A stretch of DNA of 64,000 bases from Georgfuchsia toluolica. Its GTDB lineage: Bacteria; Pseudomonadota; Gammaproteobacteria; Burkholderiales; Rhodocyclaceae. This document shows positions 17,422-27,585 of the stretch, piece after piece. The position numbers and the translations under genes were made by a program. The stretch covers positions 744,001-808,000 of the forward strand of contig NZ_CAJQUM010000001.1 of NCBI RefSeq assembly GCF_907163265.1, given 5' to 3'. Each line of letters opens with the position of its first letter. Positions within the stretch are counted from its first letter, which is position 1. The notes under the pieces are model-generated. The model saw only the letters and a program-made list of their open reading frames with translations, had not been told where the DNA came from and ran no database searches.

Positions 17422-19725
17422 ATGCGTATCGTTTGTCTTGGTGGCGGCCCCGCGGGCCTGTATTTTTCGATACTGATGAAAAAGGCCAATCCGGCCTGTG
17501 ACATCACCGTGATCGAACGCAATCAACCGGATAGCACCTTTGGCTGGGGAATCGTTTTTTCCGACAAGACCATGGACGGCTTTCGCCAAAATGATCAGAA
17601 AGTGGTCGATGAAATAGAACGCAACTTCCATCATTGGGACAACTGCGACGTCTTCTTCAAGGATCGACGGATCGTCTCCGGCGGCCACGGTTTCTGTGGC
17701 ATCGGGCGACTGAAACTTCTGCAGATATTTCAGGCCCGTGCAAAAGATCTCGGCGTGAACCTGAAATTCGCGACCGAATTCAAGGATCCGGACGACTATG
17801 CACAGGATTACGACCTGGTTATCGGCTCCGACGGTGTCAATTCGATCACGCGAACCAAGTACGAAAGCCATTTCAATCCGCGCATTGACGTGCGCAAGTG
17901 TCGATTCATCTGGCTCGGTACCAAAAAGAAGCTGGATGCCTTCACCTTTGCGTTCAAGGAAACCCCTTGGGGCTGGTTCAACCTGCATGCCTACCAGTTC
18001 AACGAGGAGTGGGCGACTTTCATTGTCGAAACTCCAGAAGAAACCTGGCTCAAGGCCGGCATCGACAAGATGGAGCCTGATCAGTCGATCGCCTTTTGCG
18101 AGGAACTGTTTGCCGACATGCTCGATGGCAATCGCTTGATTTCCAATGCTCGTCATCTTCGCGGATCGGCCGTCTGGCTGAAATTCAATCGCGTTCTGTG
18201 CGAACGTTGGTTTAAAGACAACATCGTATTGCTCGGCGATGCGGCTCACACGGCGCACTTCACCATTGGTTCTGGCACCAAGCTGGCGATGGAAGACGCG
18301 GCGGCGCTGGTCAAGGTGCTGAACAGCACCGAAGGTGACATACCGGCACGACTTGCCCGCTATCAGTCCGAGCGCGAGATTGAGGCGCTCAAGTTGCAAA
18401 GCGCCGCGCGCAATCGGATGACCTGGTTTGAGAATGTCGAGCGTTACGTCGGTATGGAGCCGGACCAGTTTGCCTTCGCCGTGCTCACAGGCAGCCAGCG
18501 CGTCGGCCATGCCAATCAGAAGTTGCGTGACAAGACATACACCGACGATTTCGACCGATGGTTCGCTGCTCGCTGTGGTGTGTCAACGTCTGCCGGGACC
18601 GAACCGGTCCCGCCGATGTTCACACCCTTCAAGTTGCGCGGACTGACGCTTGCCAATCGCGTGGTGATGTCGCCGATGTGCATGTATTCAGCCGAGGAAG
18701 GTGTGCCGACGGATTTTCATCTGGTCCATTACGGCAGTCGTGGCATGGGCGGTGCGGCATTGATCGTGACCGAGATGACCTGCGTATCACCCTACGCGCG
18801 CATTACGCCTGGATGTACCGGCATCTGGAATGACGAGCAAGAACTGGCATGGAAACGCATCGTCGATTACATTCACGCCAATGGCGATAGCAAAGTTTCG
18901 CTGCAAATCGGTCATGCAGGACGCAAGGGATCGACCCGCCTGGCTTGGGATGCCATCGACATTCCACTGCAATCCGGTGGATGGCCGTTGTTAGCACCAT
19001 CGCCACTGCCATATATCCCTGGAACCTCGCAGGTGCCAAAACCGATGGATCGGGCCGACATGGATCACGTCAAGGCGGATTTCATCGCCGCTACGCACCG
19101 TGCCATCAAAGCCAACTTCGACATCATCGAGTTTCATGCCGCCCACGGCTACTTGATGTCGTCCTTTATTTCACCGCTGACCAATCAGCGCCAGGATGAG
19201 TATGGCGGCAGTCTGGAAAATCGCTGCCGCTATCCACTGGAAGTGTTCCGTGCAATGCGCGCGGTCTGGCCCAAGCAAAAACCCATGTCGGTGCGCATTT
19301 CAGCCCACGACTGGGTGGCCGGCGGTGTGACTCCGGATGATTCGGTGGATGTCGCCAGGCTGTTCAAGGACGCCGGCGCCGACATTATCCATGTCTCGTC
19401 GGGTCAGGTCAGCAAGGAAGAATCCCCCGTCTATGGCCGCATGTTCCAGGTGCCGTTTTCCGATCAGATTCGCAACGAACTTCATGTGCCGACGATTGCC
19501 GTCGGAAATATTTTCGAGGCCGACCATGTCAATACGATTATCGCCGCTGGCCGTGCCGATCTTTGCGCACTGGCGCGTCCGCATCTCGCCGATCCGACCT
19601 GGACGCTGCATGCCGCTGCCGAGCAAGGTTTCAAGGACATTCTCTGGCCAAAGCAGTATCAAGGCGGCAAGACTCAACTCGAACGCAATCTGGAACGCGC
19701 GGCGCAACTCGCGCTGAATGCGTGA
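17422..19725 (+). CDS. 2-aminobenzoyl-CoA monooxygenase/reductase-type bifunctional flavoprotein
   Basis: A 767-residue fusion, the length of 2-aminobenzoyl-CoA monooxygenase/reductase and of so-called bifunctional salicylyl-CoA 5-hydroxylase/oxidoreductase. Residues 1-~385 are a single-component FAD monooxygenase: [16 protein letters not shown] at residue 7, FGWGIVFS, and the second FAD motif [24 protein letters not shown] near residue 272. Residues ~395-760 are an Old Yellow Enzyme domain: [25 protein letters not shown] and [20 protein letters not shown] with active-site His/Tyr residues. The enzyme hydroxylates C5 with O2 and then reduces the ring using NAD(P)H. Ribosome site GGAGA precedes ATG. 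An SDR relic follows directly. Salicylyl-CoA is the main alternative substrate. Confidence 0.9.
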   Translation: MRIVCLGGGPAGLYFSILMKKANPACDITVIERNQPDSTFGWGIVFSDKTMDGFRQNDQKVVDEIERNFHHWDNCDVFFKDRRIVSGGHGFCGIGRLKLLQIFQARAKDLGVNLKFATEFKDPDDYAQDYDLVIGSDGVNSITRTKYESHFNPRIDVRKCRFIWLGTKKKLDAFTFAFKETPWGWFNLHAYQFNEEWATFIVETPEETWLKAGIDKMEPDQSIAFCEELFADMLDGNRLISNARHLRGSAVWLKFNRVLCERWFKDNIVLLGDAAHTAHFTIGSGTKLAMEDAAALVKVLNSTEGDIPARLARYQSEREIEALKLQSAARNRMTWFENVERYVGMEPDQFAFAVLTGSQRVGHANQKLRDKTYTDDFDRWFAARCGVSTSAGTEPVPPMFTPFKLRGLTLANRVVMSPMCMYSAEEGVPTDFHLVHYGSRGMGGAALIVTEMTCVSPYARITPGCTGIWNDEQELAWKRIVDYIHANGDSKVSLQIGHAGRKGSTRLAWDAIDIPLQSGGWPLLAPSPLPYIPGTSQVPKPMDRADMDHVKADFIAATHRAIKANFDIIEFHAAHGYLMSSFISPLTNQRQDEYGGSLENRCRYPLEVFRAMRAVWPKQKPMSVRISAHDWVAGGVTPDDSVDVARLFKDAGADIIHVSSGQVSKEESPVYGRMFQVPFSDQIRNELHVPTIAVGNIFEADHVNTIIAAGRADLCALARPHLADPTWTLHAAAEQGFKDILWPKQYQGGKTQLERNLERAAQLALNA

Positions 19726-19870
19726 TGAGCGGCGCTCACGTGGCTGAACGGCATGCGCTGGTGACCGATGGCGGACGCGACATGGCCTTGTCGCATTAAC
19801 GTCCGCGAACCACAGGGAGCGGTCGGCGGCACCGTGATAACCGTAACCAGCAGGGACTCCACTCAAGAAA
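19725..19870 (+). pseudogene. Decayed N-terminus of a short-chain dehydrogenase (SDR)
   Basis: An ATG at 19725 overlaps the stop of the monooxygenase/reductase gene (TGATG), as in a coupled operon gene. It reads [20 protein letters not shown] and stops after 24 codons. HALVT-GGRG is the SDR cofactor motif, but two of its Gly are Asp here. A second frame around 19825-19860 encodes VITVTSRD, the expected next SDR strand (family: VTVTSRD). Together they indicate a truncated, frameshifted 3-hydroxyacyl dehydrogenase-like gene. From about 19871 to 20027 I see only AT-rich sequence up to the recombinase gene. Confidence 0.7.
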
Positions 19871-20027
19871 TCCGAAATCCTGTCCAACTAACCGAGCGAA
19901 CCTCTGCGCAACTTTGCAAAAGCTCTTATTCAGTACAAAAACAGCCTCCAATCTCAACAATAGTTCATAAATTACTGCTTATCTTATGTCCTACCCCTGT
20001 ATCAATAACGCATAGGATGCACTAAAT

Positions 20028-21350
20028 GTGTTTTTAAACGTCGATGCTATTAAACACATGGTTGGAATTTTTATTGGCCCAAGAATTTTGTGGCGCACTA
20101 TGAAAACTCAAATCCCATCGCCTGCCAAATCTTCAGCGTCCCTTAATCTGAAAACGGTCGTGCCAATCAGGCCACTGGATTGCATTCACGTTCCCGCTGA
20201 ACTTGACGGCCACCAGGGTGAAAACCGCGCCGACAAAGCCCGTCTACAGATCCAAGCTGACAATGATGTCGAGGCGATCCGATGTTTTCTTGCCGAATAT
20301 GACCGATCGCCCGGCACATTGCGGATTTATCAGCGTGAAACCGAGCGTCTTTTGTTGTGGGCTCTGATCGAATGCGGGAAACCACTCTCAAGCTTGAATC
20401 GGCAAGACTTCGAGGGCTATCTAAATTTTCTGGTCGACCCGCAGCCATCGCGGCTGTGGTGTGGCCCAAGGATTGAGCGGGCGTCAGAGGCTTGGCACCC
20501 ATTTGTTGGCCCATTGAGCGAGAGCGCGGTTCTTACCGCCATGGCTGCAATCAATTCCCTGATGCGCTACCTGACCGACGCTGGATATCTTGCCGGCAAC
20601 CCCCTCGGCCTGATCCGACAACGCCGGCGCAAAACGGCCATTGAAGCCGCCGGATCACCTTTAGCGGTTTCGACGACAGATGAAACCGAGAAGGTCGAAC
20701 GCTTTCTTGACGAGGAAATGTGGGCTGCGGTTACTAAAGCAATTGAAAACATGCCCCGTTCCAATGATCAGGAATGCGCCGAATATGAACGGGCCCGCTT
20801 CATCGGCGCGGTGCTGTATATGCTGGCGCCTCGTGCCGGGGAACTGGAATCCCACCGCATGAACAGTTTTCGCGAAGAACGCGGTCGCTGGTGGTGGCAT
20901 GTCGTCGGCAAGGGAGGAAAAAAAGCGAAAGTTCCAATCGCCGACGACATGGTGCAGGCCCTGATGCGGTACCGGAAATTCCTCGGCTTGACGGCGGTTC
21001 CTAAGCGAACGGATATCACGCCGATCCTGGTGTCGCTCAAGGATCGCAGTCCGATCACGGCACGGCGCCTGAACCAGATTCTGAAGCGCATCTTCTTTGC
21101 CGCCGCCGAACTGTTGCCACCAGAGTCCGATTACAAGAAGGAAAAGCTTCGCGCAGCCTCAGCCCATTGGGGACGCCATACCGGTATTACCGCCAAGATC
21201 GACAGCGGCATCAACGAGCGCTACGTCCAGAAGGATGCGCGCCATAGTGACGCCCGGACGACGCAGCGCTATATACATGAAGAAGAAGAGCACTGGCATG
21301 ACGAAGCGCAGAAACAACATTTGCCTTGGGAAAAGGAATCAGGCAAGTAA
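20028..21350 (+). CDS. Tyrosine recombinase / phage-type integrase
   Basis: A 440-residue protein from GTG 20028 (AGGA about 10 bases upstream), or 416 residues from ATG 20100. Residues ~85-200 form an N-terminal SAM-like DNA-binding domain (AEYDRSPGTLRIYQRETERL). The catalytic domain shows Arg in APRAGELESHRMNSF, HWGRHTGIT (H-x-x-R) and RHSDARTTQRYIH with the nucleophilic Tyr. All main residues are present, so it may be active. It adjoins the broken SDR gene and probably belonged to an integrative element. I found no att repeats or tRNA target beside it, and no phage or plasmid genes follow. Confidence 0.88.
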   Translation: MFLNVDAIKHMVGIFIGPRILWRTMKTQIPSPAKSSASLNLKTVVPIRPLDCIHVPAELDGHQGENRADKARLQIQADNDVEAIRCFLAEYDRSPGTLRIYQRETERLLLWALIECGKPLSSLNRQDFEGYLNFLVDPQPSRLWCGPRIERASEAWHPFVGPLSESAVLTAMAAINSLMRYLTDAGYLAGNPLGLIRQRRRKTAIEAAGSPLAVSTTDETEKVERFLDEEMWAAVTKAIENMPRSNDQECAEYERARFIGAVLYMLAPRAGELESHRMNSFREERGRWWWHVVGKGGKKAKVPIADDMVQALMRYRKFLGLTAVPKRTDITPILVSLKDRSPITARRLNQILKRIFFAAAELLPPESDYKKEKLRAASAHWGRHTGITAKIDSGINERYVQKDARHSDARTTQRYIHEEEEHWHDEAQKQHLPWEKESGK

Positions 21351-21531
21351 AAAGCTTTGCCAGAAATTGCACGGACAGGTGACCTGACCTCAGGCAACCC
21401 TGCGCTGCATTCTCGTGTCCTTGATTTGGACTGTGTAAATACTTCTTGACAGCCCAATTTATATTGTCTAAATTAGCTTTGTACTGTCTAATTTATTGTT
21501 TTATTGTGTTCAAATAATAGAGCAGGTAGCC

Positions 21532-23010
21532 ATGCTATCAAGCAAAGAAGTAATAGATAAAACAGGTATTTCAAGGGCAACATTAAATAATTACATTAAT
21601 CTTGGAATACTGTCCAAACCGATTGTCACCAATCCTGGCCAACCAGAAGGACCCAGGCAGCTCGGCTACTTTCCGGATGACGCTATCGAGCGCATACGCC
21701 AGGTACAGCAACTCAAGCAAGAGGGAGTGAATATGACCGAAATCGTTTCCCGAATGAGGAATGGCGGTGCCCAGTCTGCCACCCCAACGGTGAATCCACC
21801 GACATCACCAGCGGAAGTTGTTCCACTGCCATCGTCCGGTCTGCGCGTCACTCTGGACGAAATTCACCACCCCGCCTACATGATCAACTACAACTTTGAG
21901 CTGGTATGGATCAACGAGAGCGGCAAAGCGGAATTGTTTGGCGGTTTGCAACAGTTGCCTGCCTTAATCGAGGAGCGGAACATCTTCAGTCTGATGGCGA
22001 GCAAGAGCCTGCTTGACGAAGCAGGGGACGTAATCAACCTGCATCTCTCGCTGGCCAAGGGACGTATCTCGGCAGATGGCTTTCGGGCAAGTTGCCAAGG
22101 TTTGTTGTCGGCCCATGACTGGGGCTGTCTGGAAAAGCGCTTTAATGAAGTTCAGCCGCTCTCTGACCGTCCGGTGTCGGAATCCCGTGTGTATTTCAAA
22201 AACCAGAACCGCAACTACAAGGCCTACGCCTGTTTTTTCCGCGAAGGAATTTTCGTTGTCTACGCCAGCGATTCCAGAGCACAGGAGTCGCTGCTGGAGC
22301 TGCTTTCCCACCGCGACGAGATGATCCGCAATCTGCTCCGCCAGCGTCTCCCGGTGCTGACTTCGCTGGCCGTGTTGGTGGCCGACCTGCAAAACTCGGT
22401 AAAGATATGCTCTGAACTGCCGCCCGAAGAATATTTCGAGTTGATCAACGAAATCTGGGCAACGATGGGCACAATTTTCCGTAAATACCACGCCACTTGC
22501 GGCAAGCATGTCGGGGACGGCATGCTGTACTACTTCTTCCCTCAGCCAGAGAGTAATTACCTCATGAATGCCCTTTGCTGTGCCCAGGAAATACGGCAGG
22601 AGATGCAACGCCTGAGCAAGTCTTGGCAGTTGCGCAAGAACTGGTTGAACGAGTTGTACCTGAATACCGGCATTACAGAAGGCCAGGAGTGGCTTGGCAC
22701 TTTTCAGACTCCGACCAGCGTCGAGTTTGTCGTGCTGGGCGACTCCATCAATCAGGCGGCGCGGATATCCGATTTTGCGCGCCACGGCGCCGTGTGGGCT
22801 ACCAAAAGCCTGATCAGCAAACTGCCGGCCGCTGAACGAACACGCCTGCGTTATGGCGTTACCCGCCAAGCGCCTGGCGGTCAGAACCTGTTCGTGGCAT
22901 CGAGTTTTTCGCAGTTGTCTTCATTGTTGGAACGGGATGGTGTGTACAGCGAAAAGTTGCGTGATATCGCCACCCTGCCGATTACCGAAGTCGTCGAGAT
23001 CAGCGCCTAG
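21532..23010 (+). CDS. MerR-type HTH / PAS-like / class III nucleotidyl cyclase fusion
   Basis: A 492-residue multidomain protein from ATG 21532. Residues 1-76 are a MerR-like winged helix (SSKEVIDKTGISRATLNNYI, then YFPDDAIERIRQVQQLKQEG). Residues ~105-250 look like a PAS-type sensory domain (HHPAYMINYNFELVWINESG). Residues ~278-450 are a class III cyclase catalytic domain: metal Asp at D285 (VADLQ) and D329 (GKHVGDG), Lys325, and LGDSINQAARIS with transition-state N407 and R411. The usual second base-selecting residue (Asp or Thr) appears to be Val400, so the substrate is uncertain. No membrane segment is seen. DNA binding joined to cyclase output is an unusual combination. It stands alone between the integrase and tatD. 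Confidence 0.83.
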   Translation: MLSSKEVIDKTGISRATLNNYINLGILSKPIVTNPGQPEGPRQLGYFPDDAIERIRQVQQLKQEGVNMTEIVSRMRNGGAQSATPTVNPPTSPAEVVPLPSSGLRVTLDEIHHPAYMINYNFELVWINESGKAELFGGLQQLPALIEERNIFSLMASKSLLDEAGDVINLHLSLAKGRISADGFRASCQGLLSAHDWGCLEKRFNEVQPLSDRPVSESRVYFKNQNRNYKAYACFFREGIFVVYASDSRAQESLLELLSHRDEMIRNLLRQRLPVLTSLAVLVADLQNSVKICSELPPEEYFELINEIWATMGTIFRKYHATCGKHVGDGMLYYFFPQPESNYLMNALCCAQEIRQEMQRLSKSWQLRKNWLNELYLNTGITEGQEWLGTFQTPTSVEFVVLGDSINQAARISDFARHGAVWATKSLISKLPAAERTRLRYGVTRQAPGGQNLFVASSFSQLSSLLERDGVYSEKLRDIATLPITEVVEISA

Positions 23011-23051
23011 CGGACTTTAGGTGTCCGTAATCCGGCGCAACAACACCGCGA

Positions 23052-23831
23052 TTAAGTATGCGCGTCTTTGAACAGTCCAAAAAAATTTCTTGTCGTCGCT
23101 TGGGCAAGTGCGGAATACTCAATTTCCCGTAATTTGGCGATTTCCTCTGCCACATGTCGCACATAGGCCGGCTCATTCCGTTTGCCCCGATGCGGTACCG
23201 GGGCAAGATAAGGCGAGTCGGTCTCGACCAGCAATCTATCCAGTGGAATAACACGAGCCATTTCCTTTAATGCGACAGCATTCTTGAACGTGACAATGCC
23301 GGAAAAGGAAATGTAGAAGCCGAGATCAAGTGCTTGTTGCGCTACTTTGGCCGATTCGGTAAAGCAGTGGAACACCCCGCCGACGCTGTCCGCCCCCTCC
23401 TCCCGCAATATCTTGATCGTGTCTTCTGTCGATGATCTGGTATGAATAATCAATGGCTTGCCGCAATCCTTGGCGGCGTGGATATGGCGACGAAAGCGGT
23501 CACGCTGCCATTCTAGATCGCCGGTCAGTCGGTAATAATCGAGCCCGGTCTCGCCGATGGCGACAACTTTGGGATGCGTCGCCAGCGATAGCAGTTCATT
23601 GACCGTTGGATCGCACCCTTCCTGGTGATCGGGATGAACACCGACACCGGCAAACAGATTGTCGTGCGCTTCGACCATGGCCAGCATGGCTGGGAAACGT
23701 TCCAGAGTTACGCCGGCGCAAAGCGCCCAACCCACGCCGTTTTCTGCCATGGCTGCCAACAACCGGGGCTGTTCGTTGGCATAGTCCGGGAAATCAAGGT
23801 GGCAGTGCGAGTCGACTAGCAGGGCATTCAT
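23052..23831 (-). CDS. TatD-family metal-dependent hydrolase
   Basis: A 259-residue TIM-barrel hydrolase from ATG 23831. Metal-binding motifs are VDSHCHLDF at the N-terminus, GETGLDYYR near residue 92, PLIIHTRSS near residue 128, VFHCFTES near residue 155 and VETDSPYLAP near residue 203. TatD proteins are 3'-5' exonucleases/deoxyribonucleases involved in DNA quality control. Its start shares one base with the holB stop (TGATG), and tmk and mltG lie upstream in the same operon. The pilZ gene commonly found between holB and tatD in this order is absent. Confidence 0.92.
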   Translation of the reverse strand: MNALLVDSHCHLDFPDYANEQPRLLAAMAENGVGWALCAGVTLERFPAMLAMVEAHDNLFAGVGVHPDHQEGCDPTVNELLSLATHPKVVAIGETGLDYYRLTGDLEWQRDRFRRHIHAAKDCGKPLIIHTRSSTEDTIKILREEGADSVGGVFHCFTESAKVAQQALDLGFYISFSGIVTFKNAVALKEMARVIPLDRLLVETDSPYLAPVPHRGKRNEPAYVRHVAEEIAKLREIEYSALAQATTRNFFGLFKDAHT

Positions 23832-24886
23832 CAGGATCGAGGCAGGGACAACGCTGCTGCGCAACGTGCCGCCAGGTCTTCCAGAAACAGCAGTTCGTTA
23901 AGGGGATGGCGGGCGGTGGCACGAATCTTCAGCAAATCAGCGTAACAGCGGTTCAGCCGCGCGACCGAGATTTTCGGGGCAACAGTCAACAATTCTTTTT
24001 GCGAATCAGGTAAATAGCGCGGCGTGCTGCCATTGCGAACACGAGTCAAGTCATAAAGCCACTTTTGAACTGCATCGATCAAGTGTTCAAGCAGGAAGCC
24101 TGGATTTTTTTTACGCAATGCTTCCCAATGCGCGGCCAACGCAATCGGTTCGAGCGGCGGACGATACAGGGGTTCGATGGCCTCATCGACGACCGCAGCA
24201 CTACCTTCTTCCTTCAGCGCTAGCGCTTTAAGCGGCGCTCCACCGGCCAAACCGAGAAGTTGTTCGGGTTCGCGGACGCCCTCCGCTTTCAGCCAAGCAC
24301 TGGCGACGACAACATTGGGAATGCCGAACAGCATTTGCCGGCAACGGCTTCGCAAGGTGGGTAACAAGCGCTTTGAGTTTGATGAAACCAATAAAAAATA
24401 TACACTTGATGGTGGTTCTTCAAGTATTTTAAGAAGTGAATTCGTGGCTGCAACATTCATGGCATCGGCCGGATTGATCACGACAACCCGCTTGCCCTGG
24501 CGATGGCTACCGACAAACACGAAGTCTTCGAGTGCACGAATCTGGTCAATTTTGATTTGCATTGCTGGGGCGGCAGATTTCTTTTTCGATTTGGCAGTCG
24601 ATTTTTCGGCCCCCTCCTCCTCTTCAACGTCGCTTTCGAGGGTAATTTTGCGGAAATCGGGGTGGTTGTCCGTAGCAAGCAAGTGACAGCCGTCGCAGAT
24701 GCCACAGGCGGGCTGGCTCCCTTGCGCGGATTCACAGAGCAAACGGGCGGCCAATTGGTCAGCAAACAGGCCCTTGCCGGTACCAGCCGGGCCAATAAAC
24801 AACATGGCGTGCGGCAAGTTGGCAGGCTGGGCAAGCAAACTTTCCCAAATTGATTCCTGCCAACTAAATATTTTATTAACAATCAC
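23831..24886 (-). CDS. holB: DNA polymerase III delta-prime subunit
   Basis: A 351-residue clamp-loader subunit. It shows a degenerate Walker A GPAGTGKG near residue 33, the zinc Cys set [10 protein letters not shown] near residue 61 with an earlier Cys, the segment [18 protein letters not shown] and the SRC motif in LRSRCRQ. An acidic/basic insert (about residues 84-106, [17 protein letters not shown]) follows the zinc module and is longer than usual. Bases ~24370-24440 inside the gene are markedly AT-rich compared with their surroundings. The 5' end overlaps tmk by 11 bases. Confidence 0.93.
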   Translation of the reverse strand: MIVNKIFSWQESIWESLLAQPANLPHAMLFIGPAGTGKGLFADQLAARLLCESAQGSQPACGICDGCHLLATDNHPDFRKITLESDVEEEEGAEKSTAKSKKKSAAPAMQIKIDQIRALEDFVFVGSHRQGKRVVVINPADAMNVAATNSLLKILEEPPSSVYFLLVSSNSKRLLPTLRSRCRQMLFGIPNVVVASAWLKAEGVREPEQLLGLAGGAPLKALALKEEGSAAVVDEAIEPLYRPPLEPIALAAHWEALRKKNPGFLLEHLIDAVQKWLYDLTRVRNGSTPRYLPDSQKELLTVAPKISVARLNRCYADLLKIRATARHPLNELLFLEDLAARCAAALSLPRS

Positions 24887-25487
24887 TTAATATTATATTT
24901 TCAAGTAATTTATGAGTCTCAGCGATGCTCAGACTGGCATCGATGACGCGAAATCTAAGTGGAAATTCTTTGGCTCTGTCAAGGTAGGCCTGCCGAACGC
25001 GCTCAAAGAAATCCGCCTTTTCCTGTTCAAAACGATCCGCAGACTGTCCCGTACCTTGCAGCCGTTTTGTGGCTGTGGCGACGTCGAGGTCGAACAGAAA
25101 AGTCAGGTTTGGTTGCAGATCTTCCTGCACCCAGATTTCAAGTTGCTGTAGTTTGGTCTTGGCCAACCCCCGCCCACCTCCCTGGTAAGCAAAAGAAGCA
25201 TCAGTGAAGCGGTCGGATACCACCCATTGCCCAGTTGCCAGCGCCGGTTCGATCACCTTGACGATATGTTCCCGCCGCGCGGCAAACATCAACATCGCCT
25301 CGGTCTCCAAGTCCATGCTCTCGGACAATAACAGGCCACGCAGTTTTTCGCCAAGTGGAGTGCCGCCGGGTTCGCGCGTTGAAACAACATCGTGTCCCTT
25401 CGCACGCAGGTACTCGACCATCCAGGTGTGATGGGTACTTTTGCCGGCACCGTCAATACCTTCGAAGGTAATGAAGCGCCCCCTCAT
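24876..25487 (-). CDS. tmk: Thymidylate kinase
   Basis: A 203-residue dTMP kinase that phosphorylates dTMP to dTDP for DNA synthesis. The P-loop [11 protein letters not shown] is at residues 8-18, DR in [20 protein letters not shown] near residue 92 binds the nucleotide, and the LID region [12 protein letters not shown] lies near residue 146. Length is normal. It overlaps holB at its 3' end and mltG at its 5' end by 4 bases, so the operon is mltG-tmk-holB-tatD. Confidence 0.95.
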   Translation of the reverse strand: MRGRFITFEGIDGAGKSTHHTWMVEYLRAKGHDVVSTREPGGTPLGEKLRGLLLSESMDLETEAMLMFAARREHIVKVIEPALATGQWVVSDRFTDASFAYQGGGRGLAKTKLQQLEIWVQEDLQPNLTFLFDLDVATATKRLQGTGQSADRFEQEKADFFERVRQAYLDRAKEFPLRFRVIDASLSIAETHKLLENIILSDC

Positions 25488-26488
25488 CCCGGGTTTTCCT
25501 TTCGTTTCTGGTAGCGGGCCACCGCTCGGTTGTGTTCTTCGAGCGTACGCGAAAAAACGCTGCTGCCATCGCCTCGCGCCACAAAGTAGTAATTGTCGTT
25601 TACTGCGGGGTGCAATGCCGCATGCAGGGAAGATTGCCCAGGTAACGCGATCGGGGTCGGCGGCAGACCAGATCGCAGGTAGGTGTTATAGGGAGTGTCA
25701 GCCTGTAAATCCTTCTTATGGAGATTGCCGTCGAACTGGTGCAAGCCATAAATTACCGTCGGGTCGGTTTGCAACAGCATGCCGGAACGCAAGCGATTTA
25801 TAAATACGGCAGCGATTTGTTCGCGGTCGTTGGCAAGACCGGTTTCCTTCTCGATGATCGATGCCATGATCAACGCTTCATAGGAGCTGCGGTAAGGCAA
25901 ATCTGCTGCGCGGCTGTTCCATTCTGCTTCCAGGCGGCGACTGAGTACAAGATGGGCGCGCCGGTAAATGTCAAGATCGGAGGCATTTTTCGGGAACAGA
26001 TAGGTATCGGGGAAGAACAACCCTTCCGGGTGGGGCACGTCGATGCCGAGTTTGGCCAGTAATTCGGCATTGCGCATGCCTGCGCTCTCATGACGAATAT
26101 CTGGGTGATTATCGAGCAACTGCCTGAAGTCGGCAAAGGTCTTGCCCTCGATCAATACCACCTCGCCCTGGTTGATATCGCCACGGGTGAGCTTTTGCAA
26201 CAATTGCCAGGGAGTTACCCCGGCCTCGACTTCATAGCTCCCAGCCTTGATTTGCGAGGCTCTGCCCAGCACCCGGCCGAACCAGGCGAATTGCCACGCC
26301 GGCATATCGATACCGGCATCCACCATTTGTCGTGAGGCGCCGTGCAGGCCAACGCCCAAGGTGATCTCAAAGTCGAGCGGAGATGTTTTCAGACCGACCG
26401 GCCGGGTCGCGAACAGATAAGTCAATGCGGCGAAACAAACAGCGCCAAGCACCATCAAATAGAGTAATTGTCTCAGCACGCGCAGCAA
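25484..26488 (-). CDS. mltG: Endolytic murein transglycosylase MltG
   Basis: A 334-residue YceG/MltG-family protein. One N-terminal membrane anchor (residues ~9-28) is followed by a periplasmic domain. Family features are [24 protein letters not shown] near residue 155, and the catalytic Glu region [20 protein letters not shown] near residue 215. The later segment [18 protein letters not shown] is also typical. MltG cleaves nascent glycan strands and limits their length. It is the first gene of the mltG-tmk-holB-tatD operon, divergent from ygfZ. Confidence 0.94.
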   Translation of the reverse strand: MLRVLRQLLYLMVLGAVCFAALTYLFATRPVGLKTSPLDFEITLGVGLHGASRQMVDAGIDMPAWQFAWFGRVLGRASQIKAGSYEVEAGVTPWQLLQKLTRGDINQGEVVLIEGKTFADFRQLLDNHPDIRHESAGMRNAELLAKLGIDVPHPEGLFFPDTYLFPKNASDLDIYRRAHLVLSRRLEAEWNSRAADLPYRSSYEALIMASIIEKETGLANDREQIAAVFINRLRSGMLLQTDPTVIYGLHQFDGNLHKKDLQADTPYNTYLRSGLPPTPIALPGQSSLHAALHPAVNDNYYFVARGDGSSVFSRTLEEHNRAVARYQKRKENPG

Positions 26489-26512
26489 GGAGTTCAGGTC
26501 AAAATGAACCTC

Positions 26513-26518
26513 TATAAT
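26513..26518 (+). promoter_or_regulatory. Probable -10 box upstream of ygfZ
   Basis: TATAAT lies 35 bases before the ygfZ start in the short mltG/ygfZ divergent region. The sequence 14-17 bases upstream (GAGTTC, TTCAGG) is a poor -35 match, so this is a tentative promoter. Confidence 0.4.
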
Positions 26519-26553
26519 AGCCTAACCCCCAAGTAAGAATCTCTGGAAAATCT

Positions 26554-27570
26554 ATGGTTAATGACTGGCTTGAATCCTTGCGTACGACAGGCTTCGATGC
26601 GGATTTTGAATCAACCGGCAACCCTGGCGTCGACGCCCAGCGCGTCGCCAATGGAACCGTAATCGCACCGCTTTCCCATCTTGGCATTATTCAGGTGCAA
26701 GGGGGCGATGCGATTGAATTCCTGCACAATCTTCTTTCCAACGATGTCAGTAGTCTCGGCGAGAAAGAGTTGCGCCGCGCCGCCCTTTGCAATCCCAAGG
26801 GCCGCATACTGGCCAATTTTCTGCTCTGGCGCGATGCTGACGTTATCACGCTGCAGCTCTCGGCCGACTTGCTGCCCATAATCCAGAAAAAGCTGTCGAT
26901 GTATGTGCTGCGCTCAAAGGTGAAGCTCGGCGATGCTGGCGAATCTCTGGCGTGCATCGGTCTGGCCGGCCCGCAGGCTGCCGTGCTGCTCCAACAACAG
27001 GGCTTCCCGCAACCCGGCCCAATGCAACAGCAAGCCTTCGAAAATGGAACTGTCCTTGGCCTTGGTGACCGGCGCTTCGAGATCGTGATCGCTGCTGGTA
27101 AAGCCGCCGCACTGTGGCAGACTTTGTGTGTAGCCGCACAACCGGTGGGCATCGCGGCATGGCGCGGGCTGGATATCGCGGCAGGCATGCCGCTCATCAC
27201 TGCCGCAACCATGGAAGAATTTGTACCGCAGATGGTGAATTACGAACTGATTGGCGGCGTCAGTTTCAAGAAGGGTTGCTATCCGGGCCAGGAAATCGTC
27301 GCCCGCACGCAGCACTTGGGCAAAATCAAACGCCGCATGTACCGTGCCCATACCGTAATGGACAAACTGGCAGACGGTACCGCAGTCTATGCGTCAGAGA
27401 CGGGCGAGCAGGCTTGTGGCGCCGTGGTGATGAGCGCGCCATCAGTGCAGGGCGGACTTGATCTGCTGCTGGTGGCTCAATCGAGTTGTGTCGCTGCGGG
27501 CGAGATTCATCTGGGCAACCCGTCCGGCCCCGTACCGCGGATACTGCCCCTGCCCTACGTGGTTGAATGA
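26554..27570 (+). CDS. ygfZ: YgfZ/GcvT folate-binding protein
   Basis: A 338-residue YgfZ-family protein that helps maintain or repair certain Fe-S enzymes with tetrahydrofolate. The signature KGCYPGQEIVARTQHLGKIKRR near residue 233 contains the conserved Cys. Earlier segments GDAIEFLHNLLSNDVSS and CNPKGRILANFLLW are family-typical. It starts a plus-strand run ygfZ-NRDE-moaA-mobA with gaps or overlaps of at most 20 bases, suggesting one transcript. Fe-S maintenance would suit an organism making the cluster-rich Bam complex, though the gene is general. Confidence 0.93.
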   Translation: MVNDWLESLRTTGFDADFESTGNPGVDAQRVANGTVIAPLSHLGIIQVQGGDAIEFLHNLLSNDVSSLGEKELRRAALCNPKGRILANFLLWRDADVITLQLSADLLPIIQKKLSMYVLRSKVKLGDAGESLACIGLAGPQAAVLLQQQGFPQPGPMQQQAFENGTVLGLGDRRFEIVIAAGKAAALWQTLCVAAQPVGIAAWRGLDIAAGMPLITAATMEEFVPQMVNYELIGGVSFKKGCYPGQEIVARTQHLGKIKRRMYRAHTVMDKLADGTAVYASETGEQACGAVVMSAPSVQGGLDLLLVAQSSCVAAGEIHLGNPSGPVPRILPLPYVVE

Positions 27571-27585
27571 CGCCGCGTTGATGCC

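Noticed and set aside
23011-23051. Terminator between the cyclase gene and tatD
   Set aside because: CGGAC-N7-GTCCG gives only a weak stem and no T-run follows on either strand.
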